Of a stretch of DNA of 64,000 nt, positions 26,038-34,939 are shown piece after piece. The notes under the pieces were generated by a model that worked only from the letters and a program-made list of their open reading frames with translations, ran no database searches and was not told the DNA's origin. Origin of the DNA: Marinomonas maritima (GTDB lineage Bacteria > Pseudomonadota > Gammaproteobacteria > Pseudomonadales > Marinomonadaceae); assembly GCF_024435075.2 (NCBI RefSeq), contig NZ_JAMZEG020000001.1:992001-1056000 (forward strand), written 5' to 3'. Position numbers and translations under genes: made by a program. Within the stretch, counting starts at the first letter, position 1, and each line of letters begins with the position of its first letter.

Positions 26038-28161
26038 TTACATGTTCTTTTTATAAGACTTGTTGCCGATGACGAAGAGTACTAAGAAAGCAGCGAGGCC
26101 TATGCATTGAATCCAAATATCTAGGTTTGGCCACAGCATCATAGCGGCTGCAATCAAGGCGACGAGTCGTGACACGATAGACAGTTTATCTTCTAAGTAA
26201 CCTTCCATCGCAGCGACCAGCGCGTACATCCCAAAGATACCAAAGAAAGTTAGATGTAATAAGGTTTCCGTATCGCCACCAATTAACGGCGTGTAGGCCA
26301 TGAGAAGTGGAATAATATAAAGCCCTTTTGCCAGCTTCCAAGCGGTCATCCCCGTTAGCATAGGTGGTGTTTTGGCAATAGCCGCTGCCGCAAACGCAGT
26401 CAAACAAACAGGTGGTGTCACGTTACTGTCTTGAGAGAGCCAAAAGATGATCATGTGAGCCGTTACTAGGATCATAGCCACGCTTTGTGCGCCTAATGCC
26501 TGATCCATTAACATGCCTTTGAAGTCCGCTGGAACTTGCGCTAACAAAGCCTCAGCTTGTTCCATTGGCATTCCTTGCGCTAAAGCTGCAATGGCAGAAG
26601 GGTCAACCAGCATAAAAATGGCATTAGCGGCGTCGGGTAAGCTGCCAGAAGCCATCATATCCAACAGCTGGCTTTCCGCGATCAAGTTGAAAAGTGCAGG
26701 GGCAGACAATGTCCCAAGTACAATATAAGACGCGGTGACAGGTAAGCCCATTCCTAGAATCAAAGACGCAACTGCAACAAGGATAATGGTGAAGAAAAGA
26801 CTGCCGCCTGCCCAATTGGTGATCAATAGCGAAAAGGTGTTACCAACGCCGGTTGTACTAATTACGTTAACGACTAAACCAATACCGACCAGCAAAACCG
26901 CCGTGGTAGACATATTTTTAGCGCCTTGCGCCATGGCGTCAAGAACGGCCGCGGGGCCCATTCTGTGCTTGCTTGATAAAAATGACGCGGCAATAACGGC
27001 AAGAATACTGATCCCTGCTGCGTAGGTTGGCGTAAAGCCTTGAATCAATAGAGTAACAAGAACCGCCAATGGGACAATGTGATGCCAACCACTTTTAAGC
27101 ACTTGTGAAATATTCACGGCATCATCACTTTCTGTGGCAATGACTTTACTGCGTTTAGCTTCTACGCGAACAAAAAAGCCGACGGAGAGAAAATACAGCA
27201 GTGCAGGGATGGCCGCAACGCTGATAATAGTGACATACGATACTTGTGTGTAGGAGGCCATAATAAAAGCACCGGCACCCATCACAGGCGGCATTAATTG
27301 CCCACCGGTGGAGGCAGCGGCCTCTACGCCAGCGGCAAATCGAGCTGGGAACCCAGCTTTTCGCATCAAGGGAATAGTAATAACACCAGTAGACACGGTA
27401 TTAGCAACAGAAGAGCCAGAAACTGAGCCCATCAAGCCAGAGCCTAATACAGCAACAAAACCGGGCCCGCCAATCATCTTGCTAGCAAGAGAGCGAGACA
27501 GGTCGATAATAAAGTCACCAGCCCCCGATTTAACTAAAAAGGCACCGAATAAAATAAACATGAAGACAAAGCTCCATGAGATTCGGGAGATAGAACCAAA
27601 CATGCCGTCGGTACTAAAAAAGCTACGATACAGCAAGGTTTCAAGGCTGAGGCCGGGGAAAGCAAACATGCCACCAAGCCATCTTCCCCATAGCACTACG
27701 TAAGTTAATGCGATGAGAATAAGTAAAGGGATAAACCAACCGCTGGTACGGCGAATTAGTTCAAGAGACAGTAGGACGGTTACGCTAGACACAATCCAAT
27801 CGGCATTACTAAAGGTTACGCCTCTGGCATAGAGCGCGTCTTCAAAAAAAATAATGTAAAACACCATACTGACTAAAGCGAGCACAATGGCGCTATCGCA
27901 TAGCATGGCAATTTTGCTTTCCCGCCATTTAGGGTTGGCAGGAATAAGGAGCGCACATAAGATACCAAAACCGGCGAAATGAAACGCCGAAACCCACAGT
28001 TCTGGTAGGGTTGCTATGGTGTTGATGTAAATATGAGCAACCGCTAAGAAAATTGAAAGAGTAAATACAAAACGATTTATCCAAGGTCCAGAGCGATGTT
28101 TTGTTTCGAACTCTTCAAGATTAATCTCTTGAGGTGCGGTGGAAGGTGATGAAGCAGTCAT
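26038..28161 (-). CDS. TRAP transporter fused permease, TAXI type (DctQM fusion)
   Basis: A 707-residue inner membrane protein with many spans: a small-subunit part of about four spans near the N-terminus and the large DctM-like part after it, as in the fused TAXI-TRAP permeases. Family features include GSVSGSSVANTVSTGVITIPLM, AAASTGGQLMPPVMGAGAF and GMGLPVTASYIVLGTLSAPAL. The ATG at 28161 is preferred to the upstream TTG because AAAGGTAG is correctly spaced. It works with the binding protein encoded upstream, using a cation gradient. The substrate is unknown; TAXI systems often carry dicarboxylates or amino acids such as glutamate. Confidence 0.94.
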   Translation of the reverse strand: MTASSPSTAPQEINLEEFETKHRSGPWINRFVFTLSIFLAVAHIYINTIATLPELWVSAFHFAGFGILCALLIPANPKWRESKIAMLCDSAIVLALVSMVFYIIFFEDALYARGVTFSNADWIVSSVTVLLSLELIRRTSGWFIPLLILIALTYVVLWGRWLGGMFAFPGLSLETLLYRSFFSTDGMFGSISRISWSFVFMFILFGAFLVKSGAGDFIIDLSRSLASKMIGGPGFVAVLGSGLMGSVSGSSVANTVSTGVITIPLMRKAGFPARFAAGVEAAASTGGQLMPPVMGAGAFIMASYTQVSYVTIISVAAIPALLYFLSVGFFVRVEAKRSKVIATESDDAVNISQVLKSGWHHIVPLAVLVTLLIQGFTPTYAAGISILAVIAASFLSSKHRMGPAAVLDAMAQGAKNMSTTAVLLVGIGLVVNVISTTGVGNTFSLLITNWAGGSLFFTIILVAVASLILGMGLPVTASYIVLGTLSAPALFNLIAESQLLDMMASGSLPDAANAIFMLVDPSAIAALAQGMPMEQAEALLAQVPADFKGMLMDQALGAQSVAMILVTAHMIIFWLSQDSNVTPPVCLTAFAAAAIAKTPPMLTGMTAWKLAKGLYIIPLLMAYTPLIGGDTETLLHLTFFGIFGMYALVAAMEGYLEDKLSIVSRLVALIAAAMMLWPNLDIWIQCIGLAAFLVLFVIGNKSYKKNM

Positions 28162-28206
28162 GGACAAGCTACCTTTGTATGTACAGAAAACGAGTTGAGC
28201 AAAGAT

Positions 28207-28228
28207 GCGCCGTACGAAAGTACGGCGC
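28207..28228 (-). other. Intercistronic hairpin between TAXI binding-protein and permease genes
   Basis: A perfect 9-bp stem GCGCCGTAC/GTACGGCGC with a four-base loop and no T run. Placed in the 80-base gap, it is suited to protecting the 3' end of the binding-protein message or reducing permease expression. Confidence 0.75.
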
Positions 28229-28247
28229 TATAACGAGTAGAAAAGTA

Positions 28248-29276
28248 CTACTGCGCGATTAGGCGAGCAGGGATAGCAATACCGCGCTCACGGTAGTAGC
28301 GTGCTGCACCTGGATGCAGTGGCACAGGAAGTCCTGCGATGGCTTTTTCAATGGACATTACTGACGTTGCCTTATGAATTGCACTTAAATAAGGTAAGTT
28401 TTCATACAGTGATTTAGTCAATTGATACACATCTTCTTCTGACAAATTAGCACGTGTTGCTAAGAAGTTAGGTTGTGCGACGGTGTTAATGTCTTTTGTT
28501 TGGCCTGGATATGTATTAGCTGGAATGACATATCGCGTCCACAAATCGTAATTACCGTTGGCTTCTTTGATTTGCTCATCGGTGAAATCCAATACTTTAA
28601 CTTTGTCACCCATAGAAGCATAAAGACGAGTAACTGCACTGACTGGAACACCGGCTGGAGTATTCATGCCTTCAATGTTGCCATTTTGCATAGCATCTGC
28701 GCTGGCGCCGTAACCCATGTAAGCAAGGCTGAATTTATCAGGGTCAATATTTAAGCCCTTGAGCTGCTGACGACCAGAACCTTCTGTTCCTGAGTTTTTC
28801 TTACCGATGGAGAACTTATTATTGCTGCCTTCAAGGGCTTTTAAATCAGCAACCGTTCCTGTTTTTGCTAAATCAGATTTAAGAACAAAATGCTCTACGT
28901 TCTGCCAAAGCATAGAAACAGAGCGCAATTCTGTTTGTTTACCTGAACTTTTAAATGGACCTTCACCGTCCCATGCCCAAGCACCGTAAAGACCTTGTAA
29001 AATAGCGAATTGTGCTTGATCTTCACGTAGAAGTTTGATGTTTTCACCAGAGCCTGCTGAGCTAATAGCAGACACAGATAGACCGAACTTTGGCTCTAGT
29101 TTTACTTTACTCAAAGTGGCAATGGCAACACCGACAGGGTAATAAGTACCTCCTGTTGATGCGGTCGCTAAGATATAGCTGCGATCATCGGCAGCTGACG
29201 CACCAGTTGCAGAGATCGCTATAGCCGCAGCTGTTGCGCTGGAAAGAATAGTTTTAGTAACAAATCCCAATTTCAT
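28248..29276 (-). CDS. TAXI-family TRAP transporter solute-binding protein
   Basis: A 342-residue periplasmic protein with signal peptide (cleavage after ATGASA). The mature start YILATASTGGTYYPVGVAIATL is the signature of the TAXI family, and the rest (SVSAISSAGSGENIKLL, GRQQLKGLNID, DAMQNGNIEGMN) fits. It delivers its ligand to the fused permease encoded downstream. The binding protein comes first in the operon and is separated from the permease by a stable hairpin, a usual way to make more binding protein than permease. Confidence 0.95.
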   Translation of the reverse strand: MKLGFVTKTILSSATAAAIAISATGASAADDRSYILATASTGGTYYPVGVAIATLSKVKLEPKFGLSVSAISSAGSGENIKLLREDQAQFAILQGLYGAWAWDGEGPFKSSGKQTELRSVSMLWQNVEHFVLKSDLAKTGTVADLKALEGSNNKFSIGKKNSGTEGSGRQQLKGLNIDPDKFSLAYMGYGASADAMQNGNIEGMNTPAGVPVSAVTRLYASMGDKVKVLDFTDEQIKEANGNYDLWTRYVIPANTYPGQTKDINTVAQPNFLATRANLSEEDVYQLTKSLYENLPYLSAIHKATSVMSIEKAIAGLPVPLHPGAARYYRERGIAIPARLIAQ

Positions 29277-29554
29277 ATTATTTTTCTCCGTTAGTGGGGT
29301 TAGTGCTATAGCTTATAGCGATTATCGTGCCAAAAATATATCTTATTGATATATATAGGTTTTATTTCGTGCTATAAATTTCCTTTCTTTTTTTGTACAC
29401 ATATGGGCGGTTTATTGCTTATTGTTGACCTTTCTGTATGAGCAAAAAATCGCTTACGATGTAAGTAAGTAAATACAGCGGTTAACAATGAATTTTGCAC
29501 AACAGTGCTTATTACATGAGCAATAAATGGCCGACGGCATAAAGTGAGTAAGTC
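29277..29554. promoter_or_regulatory. Divergent promoter region of the TAXI-TRAP operon and the HAD gene
   Basis: AT-rich. An inverted repeat ATATATC-TTATT-GATATAT at 29336-29354 lies about 60 bases upstream of the binding-protein start and could be an operator. No regulator gene is adjacent. Confidence 0.4.
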
Positions 29555-30175
29555 ATGGAGCAAGATCATAATATTCGTGTTGTATTGTTTGATTTAGGGA
29601 ATGTCTTGGTCGATTTAGGCGATATTTCCGAAATGCATGCTATGTTGAATACGCAAGGTGAAGAATCGGAAGTGTGGTTGAAGTGGCTGCAATCACCAAC
29701 GGTTGCTGCATTTGATTCAGGAAAAATTACGTTTGACCGTTTCGCTGAAGAACTTTTAGACGAGGTTGGCAGCAGCGTGGACAAAGAGGTATTTAAAGCG
29801 TCTTTTAAAGCGTGGCCAAAAGGTTTGTTTTCTGGGGCTCTGGCCTTGGTTGATGCCGTTAAACCGGAATATCATCGTGCAATATTGTCTAATACAAATG
29901 CTGCCCATTGGCCAAGACTAATGGACGAAATGGGGCTTGCGGGCAAATTTCACAGTTATTATGCTTCCCATATGGTGGGTTTTGTTAAGCCTGATGATGC
30001 TATTTACCAGCATGTGATTCATAGCTTACAAGTTGCGCCACAGAGCATTTTATTTATTGATGATAATCAAGTGAATATCGACACGGCTAATGCGCTAGGA
30101 ATGAAGGCATTTAGAGTGAAGGGAATAGATGAAGCACGTCGAGTGCTTCATCTATATGGAGTGTTATCTCATTAA
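29555..30175 (+). CDS. HAD-superfamily phosphatase (HAD-IA, YihX-like)
   Basis: A 206-residue haloacid dehalogenase-like hydrolase. Motif I is VLFDLGNVLVD (nucleophile D in FDLGN), motif II LSNTNAAHW, motif III lysine in VGFVKPDDAIY and motif IV FIDDNQVNIDTANALGM. The helical cap between motifs I and II is small. The pattern is that of YihX/alpha-D-glucose-1-phosphate phosphatase and related enzymes, but the second residue after the nucleophile is glycine, as in that branch, so the substrate remains open. It stands in front of the methyltransferase gene with a 64-base gap. Confidence 0.88.
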   Translation: MEQDHNIRVVLFDLGNVLVDLGDISEMHAMLNTQGEESEVWLKWLQSPTVAAFDSGKITFDRFAEELLDEVGSSVDKEVFKASFKAWPKGLFSGALALVDAVKPEYHRAILSNTNAAHWPRLMDEMGLAGKFHSYYASHMVGFVKPDDAIYQHVIHSLQVAPQSILFIDDNQVNIDTANALGMKAFRVKGIDEARRVLHLYGVLSH

Positions 30176-30239
30176 TTCGTTTTAGTGAGTTGGCAGCATT
30201 GGAATTGCTTGAAGCCTTAATGGCGTTGTTCAGGTATTA

Positions 30240-31004
30240 ATGTCATTTAGTTCAGAGGCTTCTATGCGTACTTTTGATGGGCAATCTTCTACAAACTATT
30301 CTAGAACTCGACCGATGTATCCGGCAGAGCTTTATTATTGGTTATCTCAGCAAGTAAATTCCCCTGGTGTCGTGTGGGATTGTGCCTGTGGTACAGGCCA
30401 AGCTTCCGTTGATCTTGCTGCCTATTTTGAACAAGTAGAAGCGTCGGATATTAGCGAGTCTCAGGTAACGGCTGCTACACCACATCGCAAGGTTAATTAT
30501 CAAGTGTGTCCTGCTGAAAAAACACATTACCCTGATAATTATTTTGATGTGGTTTGTGTGGCTCATGCGTTACATTGGTTTGATTTGAAGGCATTTTGGG
30601 AAGAGCTTCGTCGAGTATTAAAACCGGGCGGTGTATTTGTATGCTGGGGCTACAATTGGCTACAAGTGGGCGAGGCGGAAGATAAAGCGATTGCGGAGTC
30701 TGTATTACCACTCCTTGCTCCTTATTGGCCGCCCCAAAGCCGATTATTGTGGAATCAATATAATGATATTGAATTTCCGTTTGAGCTGATGGATGTGCCA
30801 GCGTTTGAGTTAAATTGTTATTGGTCTGTGACACAAACGCTGGAATTTATTCGAAGCTGGTCAGCGTCTCAACTGCGTATTCAAGACAGGGGTGACGATT
30901 TTTTATTGGACGCCTCACCGATCCTTCGAGAAGTGTGGTCAGAGCCCAATCAGAAACAAGAAATACACTTACCATTTTTTGTGAAGGCTGGACGAGTGTT
31001 GTAA
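30240..31004 (+). CDS. Class I SAM-dependent methyltransferase
   Basis: A 254-residue methyltransferase. The SAM-binding motif I is VWDCACGTGQASVDLA (about residues 44-60), acidic residue at the end of strand 2 in VEASDISESQ, then FDVVCVAHALHWFD and the post-motif LRRVLKPGGVFVCWGYN. The sequence resembles the TMT1/trans-aconitate-like methyltransferases in the region YSRTRPMYPAELYYWL, but the substrate cannot be set. A CAGGTATTA site lies upstream of the ATG. It follows the HAD gene and precedes acs. Confidence 0.9.
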   Translation: MSFSSEASMRTFDGQSSTNYSRTRPMYPAELYYWLSQQVNSPGVVWDCACGTGQASVDLAAYFEQVEASDISESQVTAATPHRKVNYQVCPAEKTHYPDNYFDVVCVAHALHWFDLKAFWEELRRVLKPGGVFVCWGYNWLQVGEAEDKAIAESVLPLLAPYWPPQSRLLWNQYNDIEFPFELMDVPAFELNCYWSVTQTLEFIRSWSASQLRIQDRGDDFLLDASPILREVWSEPNQKQEIHLPFFVKAGRVL

Positions 31005-31102
31005 GTGTATTTTTTCATAAGACTAAAGTGGAATAGATTGGTCTGTCTGGCAGGTTATAGTAGTTCAGCATCCGAATAACAAATTTAACAATGGAGCGGG
31101 TT

Positions 31103-33061
31103 ATGAAATCATTATATAGCGCAACCTCAAATGAGGCGGCAAAAAATGCCAATGTGAGTCAAGCAGAATTTGAAAAACGCTATCAAGAATCGATTGAAAA
31201 CCCAGACGTGTTTTGGGGAAAAGAAGGCAAACGTTTAGATTGGTTTAAACCTTATACCAAAGTGAAAAACACGTCTTTTCAGCGTGGCGATGTCAGTATT
31301 AAATGGTTTGAAGATGGTGAGCTTAATGTGGCTTATAATTGCATTGATCGCCATTTAGCAACTTCAGCTGACAAAGTCGCCTATTACTGTGAAGGTGATA
31401 CAGAGAGCAGTGATAAAATCGCGATTACTTATCAAGTGCTACACGATGAAGTTGGTCGTTTAGCCAACCTTTTAAAACGTCAGGGTGTGAAAAAAGGCGA
31501 TAGAGTCGCCATTTATATGCCTATGATACCTCAAGCCGTTTACGCCATGCTGGCCTGTGCTCGAATTGGTGCGATTCATTCCGTTATTTTTGGTGGCTTT
31601 TCTGCTCATGCTATTGCCGATCGCCTGACTAACTGTGGTGTTAAGTTGGTTATTACTGCGGATGAAGGGCGTCGAGCGGGTAATACTATTCCGCTTAAGC
31701 ACAATGTCGATATGGCATTAGAAAACAACGCGTGTCCCTCCGTTGAAACGGTCATTGTGTACCGTTATACCCAAAAAGATGTGCCTTGGTTTGACGGTCG
31801 TGATTTGGATTGGGCGATGGCGGTTAAAACTGAAAGCACAGAATGTCTAGCAGAACCGATGAACGCGGAAGACCCTCTTTTTATTCTTTATACCTCTGGG
31901 TCAACAGGTAAGCCAAAAGGTGTGGTTCATACTACCGGTGGCTACTTGGTGTATGCGGCCATGACTCATGAGTTAGTGTTTGATTTGAAACCAGATGATG
32001 TGTTCTGGTGCGCGGCCGATGTCGGTTGGATTACCGGCCACAGTTACATGGTATATGGTCCTTTAGCAAATGGCGCGACAAGCATTTTATTTGAAGGTGT
32101 GCCGACCTATCCGGATTCAGGTCGAATTGGTCGAGTGGTGGATAAGTTTGGTGTGACCATTCTTTATACCGCACCAACAGCAATCCGAGCGTTGATGGCG
32201 AAAGGGGATGAAGCGACGCGTTCAAGTAAGCGTAATTCTTTACGCATACTGGGCAGTGTCGGCGAGCCAATTAATCCAGAAGCATGGTCTTGGTATTATG
32301 CTGAAATCGGAAACGCATCTTGTCCAGTTGTGGATACATGGTGGCAAACAGAAACCGGTGGCATGATGATGACGCCACGTATTGTGCAAGGCGATATCAA
32401 ACCGGGTTCTTGTACTGGTCCTTTGTTTGGTGTTCAACCTGCGCTGGTGGATGCACAAGGCGTGTTACAGGATGAACAAGGTGTGCAGGTTGATGGCGGC
32501 TTAGTGATCACTGATTCTTGGCCTGGGCAGGCTCGTACTGTATACGGCGACCATGAACGTTTTGAACAAACCTATTTTAGTACCTTTGATGGCATGTACT
32601 TTACGGGAGACGGTGCATCAAGAGACGCTGATGGCCATTATTGGATCACCGGTCGCATGGACGATGTGCTAAATGTATCCGGTCACCGTTTGGGTACGGC
32701 GGAAATTGAAAGTGCTTTAGTGGCTCACCCTTCTGTCGCAGAAGCGGCCATCGTTGGTTACCCTCATGACATCAAAGGACAAGGCATTTACGTTTACGTT
32801 AGTGCAATTGCTGGAGTAACACCAGATGAAGAGCTGACGAAATCTTTGAAACAGTTTGTTCGTCAGGAGATTGGCCCAATTGCCACACCAGATTTGATTC
32901 AGTGGGCAAGTAAAGGGTTACCGAAAACGCGCTCTGGCAAGATTATGCGCCGTATTCTAAGAAAAATTGCTGCCAATGAACATGATCAACTTGGCGATAC
33001 AAGTACATTGGCTGATCCAAGTGTGGTTGATGATTTGATCGAAAACCGTTTAAATGTGTAA
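31103..33061 (+). CDS. acs: Acetyl-CoA synthetase (AMP-forming)
   Basis: 652 residues from the ATG at 31103, the same length as E. coli Acs; GGAG sits six bases before it, and an ATG 12 bases earlier overlaps that site. It turns acetate, CoA and ATP into acetyl-CoA. Motifs: ADVGWITGHSY, phosphate loop YTSGSTGKPKGV, DTWWQTETGG, and the C-terminal lysine of PKTRSGKIMRR, the usual target of acetylation control. It is followed after 28 bases by a response regulator of the type known to control acs, which supports the annotation. Confidence 0.97.
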   Translation: MKSLYSATSNEAAKNANVSQAEFEKRYQESIENPDVFWGKEGKRLDWFKPYTKVKNTSFQRGDVSIKWFEDGELNVAYNCIDRHLATSADKVAYYCEGDTESSDKIAITYQVLHDEVGRLANLLKRQGVKKGDRVAIYMPMIPQAVYAMLACARIGAIHSVIFGGFSAHAIADRLTNCGVKLVITADEGRRAGNTIPLKHNVDMALENNACPSVETVIVYRYTQKDVPWFDGRDLDWAMAVKTESTECLAEPMNAEDPLFILYTSGSTGKPKGVVHTTGGYLVYAAMTHELVFDLKPDDVFWCAADVGWITGHSYMVYGPLANGATSILFEGVPTYPDSGRIGRVVDKFGVTILYTAPTAIRALMAKGDEATRSSKRNSLRILGSVGEPINPEAWSWYYAEIGNASCPVVDTWWQTETGGMMMTPRIVQGDIKPGSCTGPLFGVQPALVDAQGVLQDEQGVQVDGGLVITDSWPGQARTVYGDHERFEQTYFSTFDGMYFTGDGASRDADGHYWITGRMDDVLNVSGHRLGTAEIESALVAHPSVAEAAIVGYPHDIKGQGIYVYVSAIAGVTPDEELTKSLKQFVRQEIGPIATPDLIQWASKGLPKTRSGKIMRRILRKIAANEHDQLGDTSTLADPSVVDDLIENRLNV

Positions 33062-33089
33062 GTGTTTACACATTTTAAAAGGATAGACA

Positions 33090-33743
33090 GTGATTACACT
33101 TGTTATCGCAGATGATCATCCTCTGTTTCGCAGTGCACTAAGCGGTGCATTGCGAGCAGAAATGCAAGGTATTGTCATCGTCGAATCCCATGATTTGGAT
33201 TCGACGTTACAGTGCCTAGATAGTACAAATGAGCTTGATTTGCTATTGCTTGATTTAAATATGCCGGGCAGTGGCGAGTTGTATGGACTGATTCGGATTC
33301 GTAAGGATTTTCCGACGGTCCCCGTCGCGGTGATCTCAGGCAGTGAAGACAGTATTATGGTCGCGAAGGTTATTGATGCAGGTGCGTTGGGGTTTATTCC
33401 TAAAACCAGTGAACCTTCGACTTACGTGCAAGCTATTCATGCTATTTTGGCCGGCGATATTTGGCTTCCAGACGATCTTAAATTAAAAGTGGCTAATCAA
33501 CCTAAACCTGACTTATCGATGCAAAATAGAGTTGCAGAGCTCACGCCTCAGCAGTACAAGGTATTATGTTATTTGCATGAAGGTTTATTAAATAAGCAGA
33601 TTGCTTATGAATTATCAATATCTGAAGCCACAGTTAAAGCACACATCACTGCAATTTTTCGGAAACTGGAGATTAATAATAGGACTCAAGCTGTATTGAT
33701 TGCCAGTGATTTGAAGTTGCAAATGATGGCTGTAACAAATTAA
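33090..33743 (+). CDS. LuxR-type response regulator, CrbR/ErdR-like
   Basis: 217 residues: receiver domain (about 1-120; acidic pair in IADDHPLFR, phosphorylation site in LLLDLNMPG) and a LuxR helix-turn-helix (about 150-210; LTPQQYKVLCYLHEGLLNKQIAYEL and ATVKAHITAIFRKL). It begins with GTG at 33090 with AAAGGAT upstream. The N-terminal pattern DLDSTLQCLD and LDLLLLDLNMPGSGEL resembles the CrbR/ErdR/AcsR regulators, which in Vibrio and Pseudomonas turn on acs. Lying 28 bases after acs fits that. The matching kinase (CrbS/MxtR type, sodium-solute symporter fusion) is not in the window. Confidence 0.88.
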   Translation: MITLVIADDHPLFRSALSGALRAEMQGIVIVESHDLDSTLQCLDSTNELDLLLLDLNMPGSGELYGLIRIRKDFPTVPVAVISGSEDSIMVAKVIDAGALGFIPKTSEPSTYVQAIHAILAGDIWLPDDLKLKVANQPKPDLSMQNRVAELTPQQYKVLCYLHEGLLNKQIAYELSISEATVKAHITAIFRKLEINNRTQAVLIASDLKLQMMAVTN

Positions 33744-33991
33744 TTTTCTTTTTTAGGATTGTCTTTTTCACAATGGCATGGAGGAACCGGATCCATGCCT
33801 CCTTCATGCCACGGATGACATTTAGACAATCTTTTCACCCCAAGATAAATACCTTTTATAACCCCAAATCGCTCAATGGCTTGAATCATATATTGTGAAC
33901 AGCTGGGGTAGAAACGACAGTTATTCCCCAATAGAGGGCTGATTAAAAATTGGTAGCCTTTTACTAGGAAAATGAATGTTTTTTTTACCAT
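33740..33991 (-). CDS. yidD: Membrane protein insertion efficiency factor YidD
   Basis: 83 residues with the full YidD pattern: FLVKGYQFLISPLLGNNCRFYPSCSQYMIQAIERFG and CHPWHEGGMDPVPP, with three conserved cysteines. It is a small membrane-attached helper of the YidC insertion route. It is normally found between rnpA and yidC near the origin; here it is alone, convergent with the regulator gene and overlapping it by four bases. The C-terminal tail is charged and not conserved. Confidence 0.95.
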   Translation of the reverse strand: MVKKTFIFLVKGYQFLISPLLGNNCRFYPSCSQYMIQAIERFGVIKGIYLGVKRLSKCHPWHEGGMDPVPPCHCEKDNPKKEN

Positions 33992-34070
33992 AAGATTGTT
34001 GTCATTTTTGTGTATGTAATAAACGCTATTTGTTACTGTAAAAGAAATATATCACAGAACCCATTTTATT

Positions 34071-34937
34071 ATGCCAGAACAACACCTTACTCTTGATGCA
34101 ATGCAGGTCGTTGCTTACCAAGGTGAGCCTGGTGCGTATTCGCATCTTGCTTGTAAACACACCTTTCCTGATTGGACGAGCATTCACTGTGCAACCTTTG
34201 TCGATGCCTTGAAAATGGTAGAACAAGGGGAGGCCTATTACGCCATGATCCCTGTTGAAAACTCCACTGCTGGACGAGTCGAAGAAATTTATCGAGAATT
34301 AAAGCGAACTCAGCTTTATGTGGTGAAGGAACATTTTGAGCCAGTTAATCATTGTTTGATTGCTCGTCACTCGATGACGTTGGATCAAATTACACGGGTG
34401 GGTAGTCACCCTCAAGCTTTAGCGCAATGCGATACGAACATCAAGGCGTTAGGGGCGAAAAGCCAGGCTATGTACGATACCGCTGGAGCAGCTAAACACA
34501 TCGCAGAGTTTGAAGAGCCTGGTTTGGCGGTTATCTCCTCTGAGTTGGCGGCTGAGCTTTATGGTTTAAATGTACTGAAAACCTATTTTAATGATTCGAT
34601 GGGTAATACCACACGCTTTTTGGTCTTTGCTCGCCAGCAAAAAATGCCCGTTTATGAAGACGATCGCATTTACATTACTTCTTTTATGTTTCGGGTTCGA
34701 AATATTCCGGCCGCGCTTTATAAGGCAATGGGTGGTTTTGCGACTCAAGGCATTAATATGCTGAAACTAGAAAGCTATATGGTGAACGGTAATTTTACTG
34801 CGACTCAGTTTTATGTGGATGTTGAGGCGCATTTTCAATCTTCTGCCATGCAGGCAGCGCTTGAAGAGTTACAATTCTTTTCTGAAGATGTGCGCATATT
34901 AGGAACCTATCTTGCGAATGATTATAGGTTGAAATAG
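34071..34937 (+). CDS. pheA: Prephenate dehydratase, monofunctional
   Basis: 288 residues: catalytic domain (about 10-190) and ACT regulatory domain (about 200-285). It converts prephenate to phenylpyruvate in phenylalanine synthesis. Motifs: VAYQGEPGAYSH, IPVENSTAGRV, GSHPQALAQC and the TRF motif in GNTTRFLVF. In the ACT domain the usual ESRP is replaced by LESYMVNGNFTATQFY, as in alphaproteobacterial enzymes. No chorismate mutase domain is fused, unlike the P-protein of most gammaproteobacteria. The first ATG at 34071 lacks a good ribosome-binding site; ATG 34101 is an alternative. The stop is two bases before the TonB receptor start. Confidence 0.93.
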   Translation: MPEQHLTLDAMQVVAYQGEPGAYSHLACKHTFPDWTSIHCATFVDALKMVEQGEAYYAMIPVENSTAGRVEEIYRELKRTQLYVVKEHFEPVNHCLIARHSMTLDQITRVGSHPQALAQCDTNIKALGAKSQAMYDTAGAAKHIAEFEEPGLAVISSELAAELYGLNVLKTYFNDSMGNTTRFLVFARQQKMPVYEDDRIYITSFMFRVRNIPAALYKAMGGFATQGINMLKLESYMVNGNFTATQFYVDVEAHFQSSAMQAALEELQFFSEDVRILGTYLANDYRLK

Positions 34938-34939
34938 TC

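Noticed and set aside
27308..27703. 131-codon plus-strand frame inside the TRAP permease gene
   Set aside because: Opposite to conserved membrane segments; Pro/Lys-rich shadow composition.
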